Assembly: GCA_029267635.1 (NCBI GenBank)
Contig: JAJUIK010000002.1
Coordinates: forward strand, 62,001 to 126,000
Direction: 5' to 3'
Length of the DNA stretch: 64,000 nt
Source: Moraxellaceae bacterium
GTDB lineage: Bacteria > Pseudomonadota > Gammaproteobacteria > Pseudomonadales > Moraxellaceae
Positions 63,923 through 64,000 of the stretch are shown here, piece after piece (the first letter of the stretch is position 1; each line of letters starts with the position of its first letter). Under the pieces are notes generated by a model. It was not told the origin of the DNA. It did not search any database and saw only the letters and a program-made list of their open reading frames with translations. Made by a program: the position numbers and the translations under genes.

Positions 63923-64000
63923 GTCTATTACTCTACCCAGTCGGAAACGACTGCTGATGTGAAAAACTGCCAACATTTTGAGCGCCGGATGTAGCACTGG

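Overview
The window is a stretch of ordinary chromosome from a gamma-proteobacterium, almost certainly a species of Acinetobacter. Signs of this are moderately AT-rich coding DNA with very AT-rich spacers, the gene order rimO / pyrH-frr-uppS-cdsA-dxr-rseP-bamA-skp-lpxD-fabZ-lpxA, a CydP-CydA-CydB-CydX-YbgE oxidase operon, a CyaB-like membrane adenylate cyclase, and a recA with no obvious LexA-type box in front of it. I see no prophage, integrative element, insertion sequence, CRISPR array or defence island.

Layout. 1-10.3 kb: end of a 2Fe-2S ferredoxin gene, class III cyclase, HIT hydrolase, mfd, rraA, rpsT, a histidine phosphatase and cysQ. 10.3-13.3 kb: the most accessory-looking part, with a short tandem repeat, an unusual CDF-type transporter carrying two degenerate HMA domains, a cold shock gene, a small unknown gene and an initiator tRNA. 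13.3-17.4 kb: yrfG-like hydrolase with hslR, recA-recX, SRP RNA and cpoB. 17.4-29.7 kb: one long minus-strand run for translation (pyrH, frr), isoprenoid and lipid synthesis (dxr, uppS, cdsA), outer-membrane assembly (rseP, bamA, skp) and lipid A/fatty acid synthesis (lpxD, fabZ, lpxA), with rimO upstream. 30-36 kb: ntrB-ntrC behind a candidate sigma-54 promoter, a TetR regulator, argF and two exported proteins of unknown function. 36-44.6 kb: a broken ynfA, clpA-clpS, argC, a YgjP-like protease, rpiA and ilvA. 44.7-50 kb: an M16C protease, a PfkB kinase, a small Rieske protein and a YqiJ-like membrane protein. 50-54 kb: cytochrome bd operon. 54-64 kb: nitroreductase, ftsY, several small unknown genes, a CBS protein, the decayed C-terminal part of a trpB gene, ycgL-rnd, recR-ybaB and metZ.

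No plainly novel multi-gene system is visible. The points most worth a second look are the CDF/HMA transporter with a changed metal site, the sigma-54-like promoter before ntrBC, a 16-bp-paired leader hairpin before cpoB, the near-palindrome in front of recA, and two clear pseudogenes (ynfA and trpB) in otherwise intact housekeeping DNA. Where the longest open frame starts at a weak codon or overlaps a terminator, a later start was chosen and the reason is given in the entry.
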